From the NCBI GenBank assembly GCA_003354225.1, contig PIVH01000506.1, positions 1 to 5,573 on the forward strand: 5,573 nt of DNA. Reading direction: 5' to 3'. The notes beneath the pieces were generated by a model, which was given only the letters and a program-made list of their open reading frames with translations, was not told where the DNA came from and ran no database searches. Source of the DNA: Globobulimina sp. (lineage: Eukaryota; Foraminifera; Rotaliida). Below, in pieces: positions 1 through 4,840 of this stretch (positions within the stretch are counted from its first letter, which is position 1; every line of letters starts with the position of its first letter). Both the position numbers and the translations under genes were made by a program.

Positions 1-1154
1 CCACGTCCATCAATATGAAATGCATACTGCTCAAGAGTGTGGCGCCGCTTGAATATAATTTTTTTAATACCTGGAATTTTAATTAAGGTGTTCTCGAGTT
101 TCGCAGATAATAAACCGATCGCTCGATTGCTCAATCCAGTTCTATTTCCGTTTCGTGAAATGTGCTCCAATAATGTCATTTCTTCTTCAATCATATTTTG
201 GGGGCTATTGAAAATGTGTCTCACTTTGTTTTTGTTTACGGAAACAACATTAGCAATTTCATCAGTTCCGTTTGCAACATTATATCGTGGCCTAATTGTG
301 TTAATATCCGTATTATGAGTTCTGTTTACAGCGGCTGATTGTGCGCTAATTTGTGCCATAATTTGCTGCATATCAGCGATATCACTGGCGCTGAGGCCAG
401 TTGGTGCCTGAGGTCGTGCTGGCCCAGTGGGTGCTACAACTCCAGATGGGATTTGGACTTCTTCTAACGAAGCTTGTGCCCGTTCATCAGATTTATTTTG
501 TAAGATACTCATGATTGCGCTTTTATTTGCGTTAAATATTTTCTCGATTTGTGATTTATCTACTTTAAATACTTTAGATGAGTTGAAAGTCCATAATTTA
601 CGGGTATTTCGGCCTTCATTAACAGATTTAGTTGTTTCTTTAATGATGAAGCTCGAAGCTCGATGCGCAACAGGTCCCTTGAATACTTTTTCGACAATAT
701 AATTTCGCGTCTGTTTAGATATAAATAATGGAAAATCAACACTAATTTTGTAAAATTCGGTTCGGGTTGAACCAACATACCCGAATGATGGGTGGTCTAA
801 TAAACCTTTGATTGAGTTTTTATCCATACAGTAAATAAACTTACCCTTATGAATGATTCTAATAATATCTTTTGATGGAATATCTTTTGTATCTTCCATT
901 GAGATATAATCGCGAGGGTTACTACATTCTTTATTATGAACAGATGGTGCGGCAACAGGTTTTGGTGTTTTCTTTTTTGCCGGTCTTGCAACAACTGCCG
1001 CAGTGACTCCTTTATATTTAGCCCAACGTTTTGTGCCATTTTTATTGGTCTTAACAATATATTGACCTCCATCTCCACCAGTTCTAATAGTTCCTACACC
1101 ATAATCTGTTGCTGATTCAGTTGGCGATTTTCTTGCTTTTCTTGCTTTTGGCAT
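1..1154 (-). CDS. Basic giant-virus protein with GDG...KRW motif, C-terminus cut by window edge
   Basis: An open frame of 384 codons runs from the ATG at 1152-1154 without a stop to the left edge, so the gene is partial. I do not recognise a defined function. Residues 1-17 are Lys/Arg-rich, and residues 18-47 carry a pattern seen in many giant-virus proteins: Gly-Gly-Asp-Gly, Tyr-Ile-Val, then Gly-Thr-Lys-Arg-Trp. A basic Ala/Pro/Lys linker (about 51-72) follows. Residues 77-120 (Cys-Ser-Asn...Asp-Ile-Pro...Tyr-Cys-Met-Asp) look like a small globular domain recurrent in these viruses. Residues 241-253 form a Pro/Ala/Gly linker, and residues 320-384 are a mixed helical domain. The basic N-terminus suggests DNA contact or virion packaging, which is inference. 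The start is supported by a TATA-like box 10 bp upstream; no distal RAGTCAAT is present. GC content is unusually high: 33 of 60 bases at 361-420, against 13 of 60 at 1801-1860 in the TS-like gene. Confidence 0.85.
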   Translation of the reverse strand, partial: MPKARKARKSPTESATDYGVGTIRTGGDGGQYIVKTNKNGTKRWAKYKGVTAAVVARPAKKKTPKPVAAPSVHNKECSNPRDYISMEDTKDIPSKDIIRIIHKGKFIYCMDKNSIKGLLDHPSFGYVGSTRTEFYKISVDFPLFISKQTRNYIVEKVFKGPVAHRASSFIIKETTKSVNEGRNTRKLWTFNSSKVFKVDKSQIEKIFNANKSAIMSILQNKSDERAQASLEEVQIPSGVVAPTGPARPQAPTGLSASDIADMQQIMAQISAQSAAVNRTHNTDINTIRPRYNVANGTDEIANVVSVNKNKVRHIFNSPQNMIEEEMTLLEHISRNGNRTGLSNRAIGLLSAKLENTLIKIPGIKKIIFKRRHTLEQYAFHIDGR

Positions 1155-1174
1155 TTTTATATGTGTTATATACT
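1155..1174 (-). promoter_or_regulatory. Proximal AT promoter box of the basic-protein gene
   Basis: On the minus strand TATATAAC lies 10 bp before the ATG, followed by CATATAAAA. Almost the same arrangement precedes the small gene starting at 1353 (TATATAAC, 11 bp, ATG). No RAGTCAAT element occurs within about 150 bp upstream. Promoter function is inferred from position and recurrence. Confidence 0.5.
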
Positions 1175-1180
1175 TACAAA

Positions 1181-1198
1181 TATAAAATAATTTTTATA
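1181..1198 (-). terminator. Possible 3'-end hairpin after the small cysteine-rich gene
   Basis: TATAAAA (1181-1187) pairs perfectly with TTTTATA (1192-1198) across a 4-base loop, just after the TAA at 1201-1203. Mimivirus transcripts are known to end and be polyadenylated at hairpins in this position. Only 7 A/T pairs are involved, so in this AT-rich DNA it could be chance. Confidence 0.3.
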
Positions 1199-1200
1199 AA

Positions 1201-1353
1201 TTATCTATAATAGTATGTACCATCTTTTTTGCTTTCACATTTCAAACATATTGTGCGATTTATATTTCCATATATCTGTCTGCAACATCTACATCGGTGT
1301 CGTTTCGGGGTTTTTGGATTTTGTTTGAAATACTTAATAATTTTTGAGAGCAT
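1201..1353 (-). CDS. Small cysteine-rich zinc-ribbon-like protein, 50 aa
   Basis: A short complete frame runs from the ATG at 1351-1353 to the TAA at 1201-1203. The 50-residue product is strongly basic (Lys/Arg-rich residues 1-22). It carries a compact cysteine cluster: C21, C23, C24, then C36 and C39, a CxCC-x11-CxxC arrangement that could bind one zinc ion like a zinc ribbon. The tail is Tyr-rich. The function is unknown; nucleic-acid or protein binding is plausible from charge and cysteines. A TATATAAC box lies 11 bp before the ATG, as for the neighbouring basic-protein gene, and the stop falls 46 bp before that gene's ATG, so the two are tandem on the same strand. The gene diverges from the one at 1434. 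The overlapping plus-strand frame (1229-1468) has no comparable motif and invades the start of the next gene, so I prefer this reading. Confidence 0.72.
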   Translation of the reverse strand: MLSKIIKYFKQNPKTPKRHRCRCCRQIYGNINRTICLKCESKKDGTYYYR

Positions 1354-1374
1354 TTTTAATATAAGTTATATAGG
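1354..1374 (-). promoter_or_regulatory. Proximal AT promoter box of the 50-aa cysteine-rich gene
   Basis: On the minus strand TATATAAC (1365-1372) stands 11 bp before the ATG with TATATTAAAA filling most of the gap. It closely matches the box of the basic-protein gene at 1155-1174, which supports the reality of this small gene. No RAGTCAAT element was found upstream. Confidence 0.5.
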
Positions 1375-1410
1375 AACAAAAACTTATTTGATTTATTCCG
1401 TATTAAAATT

Positions 1411-1433
1411 TATATATTATATTATTATAGACT
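1411..1433 (+). promoter_or_regulatory. Proximal AT promoter box of the LPxDIxN gene
   Basis: TATATATTATATTATTA (1411-1427) ends 6 bp before the ATG at 1434, matching the TATATWATATA boxes in front of other starts in the window. No RAGTCAAT element precedes it. Confidence 0.5.
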
Positions 1434-1730
1434 ATGAATACATTAAACTTTTTACCAAAAGATATTGAGAATATAATTATTGATTATAAAAAACAGATGG
1501 AATATAAATTACAATTCGATAAAGTATTGAGTGATATTAAACATCTTAGATATATACGTGAATTTGAATATATCCGTAATAATGAAGATATTTGGGATGA
1601 AACTAATGTATATTATCATGAATATAATTGTTTTATATCACGTAATCGTTGCAAAAAGATTATTATTGCTGAGCGAATTGGTGGTTATGTAATTGAGGAA
1701 TTGTCACCAAACGAGATGTTTTTCTGCTAA
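1434..1730 (+). CDS. Small giant-virus protein with LPxDIxNIIxDYK motif
   Basis: A complete 98-residue frame. The N-terminus, residues 7-21 (Leu-Pro-Lys-Asp-Ile-Glu-Asn-Ile-Ile-Ile-Asp-Tyr-Lys-Lys-Gln), matches a motif that I recall from many small giant-virus proteins and that resembles the beginning of an F-box helix (Leu-Pro...Ile). Residues 22-50 continue as a charged helix containing Phe-28 and the Leu-Ser-Asp-Ile-Lys segment, as in that group. The C-terminal half (51-98) is mixed and ends in Phe-Phe-Cys. If the F-box resemblance is real, the protein would recruit host Skp1/cullin ubiquitin ligases, but the domain is too short to be sure, and the function is better left open. The gene is divergent from the 50-residue zinc-ribbon-like gene and convergent with the TS-like gene, sharing a hairpin with it. 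It lacks the distal RAGTCAAT element. Confidence 0.75.
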   Translation: MNTLNFLPKDIENIIIDYKKQMEYKLQFDKVLSDIKHLRYIREFEYIRNNEDIWDETNVYYHEYNCFISRNRCKKIIIAERIGGYVIEELSPNEMFFC

Positions 1731-1741
1731 TTAAATCTAAA

Positions 1742-1774
1742 TTATAAGAAGATATTATTAATATCTTGTTATAA
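1742..1774. terminator. 3'-end hairpin between convergent genes
   Basis: TTATAA-G-AAGATATT (1742-1756) and AATATCTT-G-TTATAA (1760-1774) form a stem of 8 plus 6 base pairs interrupted by one G-G mismatch, with a 3-base loop. It lies 11 bp after the stop of the plus gene (1730) and 17 bp after the stop of the minus gene (1792), so it can act on both transcripts. Mimivirus mRNAs are known to be cut and polyadenylated at such hairpins; that role here is inferred. Confidence 0.6.
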
Positions 1775-1791
1775 GCTATAAATTGTGTAAT

Positions 1792-3042
1792 TTATTCAAT
1801 ATTCATAATCCATTTTGTAAATTTGAAATCATCACATAATTCGACGTTATTATCTTTAATTTCATTTAATAATTGGTCTAATGTTTGATATTCATTTTGC
1901 ATATTTAATAAATATTCAACTTCAGCTTTATTTGCAATTAATGGACAATTAACTTTATGTTCAAATGCATTTTCTAAGATTTTTTGGACTTTTTTGTAAT
2001 GAGTTTCATAAATATGAAACGAATCAGCTTGGTGTGTATAAACTCCAAGTTTAAGTTCTGGATATGCAGTATCTCTTAAATATACATAAACCATTTCTTG
2101 AAATATTGTGAATATGCTTACATCACACGCAGAAAATCCGAATAATGCATCATTAGAACGCATAGAAGCTGTCATATTTAATTTATTATTTCTGATATTA
2201 AATGATAATGCTTTTGTGCAACAATAATCTTGTGTTTCTGTATTTAAATTATCATTTGAGCCAATATAGATAATGGCTCTTCGCGAAAACATATCATTTT
2301 GCAATGTTTCGCATAATCTCATGAAATTTGGGATAACATATTTTCCGTAATTTGAATTAATTGTGTTATCGGCATTTTTAATACGCTTCCATAATGATGC
2401 GTGATTTTCAATTGTGCAATCATATTTATTTTCTGGATTTCCACCAAGTAAATACCATAAAAATTCTTTTTTGCAGTAATTAAGATTATTTTGTGGTTTT
2501 TTAGTTGGGTTTCTTCCTTCAAATACAAACCATCTATCAGTCGGGTCATCTAATACAACTTGATAATTTAATAATTCTTTTGTTTTTAATCCTCTTACGG
2601 TGACTTCAGGTGCATTCCATACATCTTTAAATGCTTTGAATTTTGGGTTTGAATCGATTTTTCTCGTAATTGGTTTCTTTTGCTCGTAATCGTTTAATGC
2701 AATTAAATATGCAACTTCATCTAAATAATTGTCGCCTTTATAAGAATATGAACTTCTTACTCTCTTTAAATTACACATAACTAAGAAACAATCCTCTGGA
2801 GTCACTTGGGTTTTTGTTCGACTCATTAATTTAGTTAATTCTGCAATTTTTTCGAAGCTCTCCCCGATTGGTCCATATTTTCTATCACCTTCTTGTGTTC
2901 TATTATGAATAATATTATCGGCAATTACTCCAATTCGAGACATTTGGGTTTTATTTTCAATATTAGACATTGATAATGATTCGTTGTCATAAGTAAATGT
3001 AGTCATTTTAGTTGTCATGGTGTTTGTTTGTTGTTGAGTCAT
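1792..3042 (-). CDS. Thymidylate-synthase-fold enzyme (phage type) fused to an N-terminal DUF6378-like domain
   Basis: 416 residues in two parts. Residues about 43-115 match the phage DUF6378 pattern as I recall it: Asp-Arg-Lys-Tyr-Gly (53-57), Phe-63, Ile-Ala (66-67), Thr-Pro-Glu-Asp (81-84), Lys-Arg-Val-Arg (93-96), Asp-104, Asp-108, Tyr-112. Residues about 150-395 are a thymidylate-synthase fold. Visible landmarks are Trp-218, Asn-Tyr-Gly-Lys (231-234), the phosphate-binding Arg-Arg (254-255), the likely catalytic Cys-275 (Cys-Cys-Thr replaces Pro-Cys-His), Arg-Ser-Asn-Asp (295-298), Gly-302, and His-Ile-Tyr-Glu-Thr-His (343-348). The family transfers a one-carbon unit from methylene-tetrahydrofolate to C5 of dUMP or dCMP. 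Classical Asn-177 (E. coli), which reads uracil, is replaced here by Cys-306/Asp-307; Asp at this site is typical of dCMP hydroxymethylases, so the product could be dTMP or a C5-modified dCMP. The start is fixed by an AT box 5-10 bp upstream and by the distal RAGTCAAT element. No DHFR domain is fused. Confidence 0.9.
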   Translation of the reverse strand: MTQQQTNTMTTKMTTFTYDNESLSMSNIENKTQMSRIGVIADNIIHNRTQEGDRKYGPIGESFEKIAELTKLMSRTKTQVTPEDCFLVMCNLKRVRSSYSYKGDNYLDEVAYLIALNDYEQKKPITRKIDSNPKFKAFKDVWNAPEVTVRGLKTKELLNYQVVLDDPTDRWFVFEGRNPTKKPQNNLNYCKKEFLWYLLGGNPENKYDCTIENHASLWKRIKNADNTINSNYGKYVIPNFMRLCETLQNDMFSRRAIIYIGSNDNLNTETQDYCCTKALSFNIRNNKLNMTASMRSNDALFGFSACDVSIFTIFQEMVYVYLRDTAYPELKLGVYTHQADSFHIYETHYKKVQKILENAFEHKVNCPLIANKAEVEYLLNMQNEYQTLDQLLNEIKDNNVELCDDFKFTKWIMNIE

Positions 3043-3118
3043 TCTGTTATATTATAATATACTATTTAAATTTTAAATATATTTAGCAATTTAAATAGAA
3101 AAAACCTTATATTGACTC
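3043..3118 (-). promoter_or_regulatory. Two-part promoter of the TS-like gene
   Basis: On the minus strand GAGTCAATATAA (core AGTCAAT at 3117-3111) lies 68 bp before the ATG, and an AT box, TATATTATAATATAA, ends close to the ATG. Between them is a 17-base stretch (3060-3076) identical to one in front of the exonuclease gene. The same distal core occurs before four other genes with near-constant spacing. Confidence 0.65.
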
Positions 3119-3153
3119 GTTTAATATTATAATTTTTTTTGATATGCATAAAT

Positions 3154-3507
3154 CTATTTGCGATAATTAAAGTAGTATATTAAAAATGCTATAATCGAGA
3201 TGCGCATGTTAGTTTCATTATCATCATATTCTTCATCACCCATAATTGTATTGAGATAATCAATTATATCACCTTTTGATACATATTCTTCTTCCTCATC
3301 ATCGGTAAATATGATATCAATAGTCTTACCTACATCTTCTTTATATATTCTTTTTTTATCGCAATCGCAAACCTTACAACAACTTTGGGTATTTTTTAAT
3401 GTCAATTCCTGGATTGAATATTTCTTATAAAAATCCGAAATGCTCATTATTTTTGAACACGTTGTACATGTTTTTTCAATTGTTGATTTTATTGATATGG
3501 CAGACAT
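3154..3507 (-). CDS. Zinc-binding CxxC...CxxC protein with acidic middle and hydrophobic tail
   Basis: 117 residues. Cys-14/Cys-17 and Cys-44/Cys-47 (with Cys-43 and Cys-49 as alternatives) form a CxxC-x26-CxxC zinc knuckle. Ser-Asp-Phe-Tyr-Lys-Lys-Tyr (24-30) lies between the pairs and Lys-Arg-Ile-Tyr follows. This 'CxxC..k..s..dFyk...CKxC....k..Y' pattern is common in small phage and giant-virus proteins, some of them related to HNH or endonuclease VII-type zinc modules. No catalytic HNH residues follow here, so a nuclease role is not supported. Residues about 69-75 and 90-97 are runs of Asp/Glu. Residues 102-114 are hydrophobic (Arg-Ile-Ser-Ile-Ile-Ala-Phe-Leu-Ile-Tyr-Tyr-Phe), perhaps a buried helix or a short membrane-binding tail. 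It lies third in a file of minus-strand genes and has the two-part promoter. Confidence 0.75.
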   Translation of the reverse strand: MSAISIKSTIEKTCTTCSKIMSISDFYKKYSIQELTLKNTQSCCKVCDCDKKRIYKEDVGKTIDIIFTDDEEEEYVSKGDIIDYLNTIMGDEEYDDNETNMRISIIAFLIYYFNYRK

Positions 3508-3573
3508 TATTTTATATTATATATCAATAAATTAATCACCGGATTATTGATATGTAATCAATAAAATTGACTT
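3508..3573 (-). promoter_or_regulatory. Two-part promoter of the zinc-binding gene, with internal dyads
   Basis: On the minus strand AAGTCAATTTTA (core at 3572-3566) lies 58 bp before the ATG, and TATATAATATAA (3523-3512) lies 4 bp before it. Between them ATCAATAA/TTATTGAT occurs three times (3523-3530, 3544-3551, 3557-3564) in alternating orientation, so two alternative hairpins are possible. Confidence 0.6.
3521..3564. repeat. Three alternating copies of ATCAATAA / TTATTGAT
   Basis: ATATCAATAA (3521-3530) is the exact inverse complement of TTATTGATAT (3544-3553): a 10-bp perfect stem with a 13-base loop. TTATTGAT (3544-3551) also pairs perfectly with ATCAATAA (3557-3564): an 8-bp stem with a 5-base loop. 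The middle copy can pair with only one partner at a time. The repeat lies between the distal and proximal promoter elements. Confidence 0.7.
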
Positions 3574-3587
3574 AATTAGCATTTTAT

Positions 3588-3607
3588 ATATATTATCATG
3601 AATATAT
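3588..3607 (-). terminator. Possible 3'-end hairpin after the acidic-protein gene
   Basis: ATATATT (3588-3594) pairs with AATATAT (3601-3607) around a 6-base loop, starting 4 bp beyond the stop codon at 3612. The position suits a mimivirus-type polyadenylation hairpin, but the stem is 7 A/T pairs and could be chance. Confidence 0.3.
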
Positions 3608-3611
3608 CCAA

Positions 3612-3848
3612 TTAATCTTCACCATATATCTCAAAGATTTCTCCATTAATTATTCGTGATATGCCATCATCCTCAGTAATTATTTCTATTTCCATTTCTT
3701 CTTCTATTTCTTCCTCGCATAATTCTTTGTATTCTCTATATAAATCATCATATATTTCTTCTTCCGTATCATAATCTATATCATAATCCTCATCATAATC
3801 CTCATATATTTCTTCTATTTCTTCTTCTTCCGAATAATAATAATTCAT
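3612..3848 (-). CDS. Extremely acidic, tyrosine-rich 78-aa protein
   Basis: I count 25 Glu and 11 Asp against only 3 Lys/Arg in 78 residues (46% acidic, net charge about -33), plus 11 Tyr. Residues 7-55 are almost entirely Glu, Asp, Tyr and Ile. The last 20 residues differ: Asp-Asp-Gly-Ile-Ser-Arg-Ile-Ile-Asn-Gly-Glu-Ile-Phe-Glu-Ile looks like a short beta unit that I have the impression recurs in giant-virus proteins. I recognise no family. The composition would suit a DNA-mimic, a chaperone for basic DNA-binding proteins, or a disordered charged linker; none can be proven from sequence. The reading frame is supported by the two-part promoter, an AT box 13 bp before the ATG, and normal stop spacing. 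Low-complexity GAA/GAT codons alone could keep a frame open, which slightly lowers confidence. Neighbouring zinc-binding protein also contains acidic runs. Confidence 0.72.
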   Translation of the reverse strand: MNYYYSEEEEIEEIYEDYDEDYDIDYDTEEEIYDDLYREYKELCEEEIEEEMEIEIITEDDGISRIINGEIFEIYGED

Positions 3849-3922
3849 GAGTGATATTGTTTTATATTATATATAATCATAAAAAATACTTTCATGGTTT
3901 CAAAACGAAATTATATTGACTC
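3849..3922 (-). promoter_or_regulatory. Two-part promoter of the acidic-protein gene
   Basis: On the minus strand GAGTCAATATAA (core at 3921-3915) lies 66 bp before the ATG and overlaps the last base of the stop codon of the upstream gene (3921-3923). TATATAATATAA (3873-3862) is the proximal box, 13 bp before the ATG. Confidence 0.6.
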
Positions 3923-4205
3923 ATTGCTGATACGAATATTTATTTAAAATATGTTGTATTTTATGTTTTTCAAGTCGTACTTCAATCCCATGATATCTGG
4001 CAGTTTCAGCATTTATTGCTTTATCAAGAATATTTCGACGGGTGATAATTGTTGCTCTTACATCCGCAACGCTCATTAGATCGCGTAATTCTCGAAATAG
4101 TGGCGACTGTTTTGCATTAAAAAACGCTAAATCATTTTGCCTTTTCACTAAATCTAATCTGCTTCTTTCTAATTCTCTCTCTAATTTGGATAACTGTTGC
4201 GGCAT
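3921..4205 (-). CDS. Small helical, probably coiled-coil protein of unknown function
   Basis: 94 residues, almost all predicted helix by composition. Residues 4-30 show leucine/charge spacing of a coiled coil (Leu-Ser-Lys-Leu-Glu-Arg-Glu-Leu-Glu-Arg...Leu). After a Pro at 35, residues 36-90 continue with Arg-rich helices (Arg-38, Arg-41, Arg-50, Arg-56, Arg-57). No cysteine, signal peptide or membrane segment is present. No family recognised; a small structural or scaffold role is a guess. The plus-strand frame at 4042-4251 overlaps it but has no promoter box or motif, and is best read as a shadow. A TATAATATAACA box stands close before the ATG, while no RAGTCAAT element in this gene's orientation is found upstream, so it falls with the second promoter class. 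Its stop overlaps the distal promoter element of the acidic-protein gene by one base. Confidence 0.75.
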   Translation of the reverse strand: MPQQLSKLERELERSRLDLVKRQNDLAFFNAKQSPLFRELRDLMSVADVRATIITRRNILDKAINAETARYHGIEVRLEKHKIQHILNKYSYQQ

Positions 4206-4225
4206 TTGTGTTATATTATACTATA
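4206..4225 (-). promoter_or_regulatory. Proximal AT promoter box of the coiled-coil gene
   Basis: On the minus strand AGTATAATATAA (4222-4211) lies 5 bp before the ATG and continues as CACAA, similar to the box of the TS-like gene. The RAGTCAAT copy in this 165-bp divergent gap (4307-4314) points the other way, toward the plus gene at 4371. Confidence 0.5.
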
Positions 4226-4306
4226 CTATATTATTTCATGCAATTATTTAATATTTAGTATCGTATATCAGCTTAATATCATTATAGATAATTTAATACG
4301 CAATAC

Positions 4307-4370
4307 AAGTCAATTTAAAAAATTAATCACAATTATTTCAAAATTTATTTATTTATATATTATATAAAAG
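4307..4370 (+). promoter_or_regulatory. Two-part promoter of the C2H2 finger gene
   Basis: AAGTCAATTTAA (core 4308-4314) lies 56 bp before the ATG, and TATATATTATATAA (4354-4367) ends 3 bp before it. Because this copy lies between two divergent starts, with no gene end nearby, it shows that the distal element is not a transcript-end signal. Confidence 0.65.
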
Positions 4371-4814
4371 ATGGATCACTGTAATATTTGCGACAAAGAT
4401 ATTAAAAACTTAAACTCTCACAATAAATCTCAAAGACATTTAAAATGGTGTCGAATACATGGTGATGCTAATAATTATAATTTAAGGAATAATGTCATAA
4501 TTCCAAAATTATTTAGTGATATTAAAAAAATTGATAATGATGTTAAAGAGTTTTTAATTGATAAAATTAAAGAAAAATATTTAATTAATATTATAGAAAG
4601 TTTTATTCCACCATTTGAGGTTGAAAAATATTCAAAAGTTCAAGGCTACAAACTAACACAAGTTTGTTGGTTCGTGGGCATATACCAATCTGGTGGTAAG
4701 CAAAATGTTATTGAACGATTAATGAAAAACAAAATATATTTAAGTAAAGAGCAAATAGATTATTTATTTCATTTAAGATATGATACAAAAGCGAAATGTT
4801 TAAAAATGTATTAA
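4371..4814 (+). CDS. C2H2 zinc-finger protein with SAP-like C-terminal segment
   Basis: 147 residues. Cys-4, Cys-7, His-17 and His-23 form a CxxC-x9-H-x5-H finger of the U1/matrin type, with the usual Ser before the second His (Asn-Lys-Ser-Gln-Arg-His). Such fingers bind double-stranded RNA, structured RNA or DNA. A charged helical middle (about 40-90) follows. Residues about 91-118 (Leu...Val-Gly-Ile-Tyr-Gln-Ser-Gly-Gly-Lys-Gln-Asn-Val-Ile-Glu-Arg-Leu) resemble the second half of a SAP DNA-binding motif ('Gly-hydrophobic-x-x-Ser-Gly-Lys-Lys-x-x-Leu-Ile-x-Arg-Leu'), though one Lys is replaced by Gly, so this is tentative. Together they suggest a small nucleic-acid-binding protein. The gene is divergent from the coiled-coil gene and tandem with the exonuclease gene, each having its own two-part promoter, so they are not one operon. 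A strong hairpin follows the stop. Confidence 0.8.
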   Translation: MDHCNICDKDIKNLNSHNKSQRHLKWCRIHGDANNYNLRNNVIIPKLFSDIKKIDNDVKEFLIDKIKEKYLINIIESFIPPFEVEKYSKVQGYKLTQVCWFVGIYQSGGKQNVIERLMKNKIYLSKEQIDYLFHLRYDTKAKCLKMY

Positions 4815-4840
4815 ATGATATAGAAATGATACATAAATAT

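Noticed and set aside
37-702. Two plus-strand frames (37-318 and 427-702)
   Set aside because: Both are antisense to the 384-codon minus-strand gene that runs off the left edge, whose protein has coherent composition and a motif; neither has an AT box or recognisable motif.
560-1078. Two minus-strand frames (560-778 and 797-1078)
   Set aside because: They lie in another frame of the same strand inside the long basic-protein gene; no promoter box, and composition is that of a shifted frame.
1229-1468. Plus-strand frame of 79 residues rich in Ile, Phe and Tyr
   Set aside because: It is antisense to the 50-aa cysteine-rich gene and overlaps the start of the LPxDIxN gene and its promoter box; no upstream AT box of the usual kind.
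1434-1500. Calling the LPxDIxN protein an F-box protein
   Set aside because: Only the first helix resembles an F-box; the rest of the domain is not visible, so the name would overstate the evidence.
2319-2549. Minus-strand frame of 76 residues
   Set aside because: It is nested in another frame within the TS-fold domain, which has conserved residues throughout.
3143-3150. Self-complementary TATGCATA after the zinc-binding gene
   Set aside because: It is 8 bases with no loop and no extension, so it cannot form a useful RNA hairpin and is likely chance.
3154-3507. Calling the zinc-binding protein an HNH or endonuclease VII homing enzyme
   Set aside because: The two CxxC pairs fit, but no His-Asn-His or other catalytic residues follow in the short protein.
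3563-3570. Exact AAAATTGA on the plus strand, the canonical mimivirus early motif
   Set aside because: No plus-strand gene follows; it is the reverse reading of one of the five sense-oriented RAGTCAAT copies and belongs to the minus gene starting at 3507.
4042-4251. Plus-strand frame of 69 residues
   Set aside because: It is antisense to the coiled-coil gene and runs through that gene's promoter; Leu/Ser-rich composition is expected from the reverse strand.
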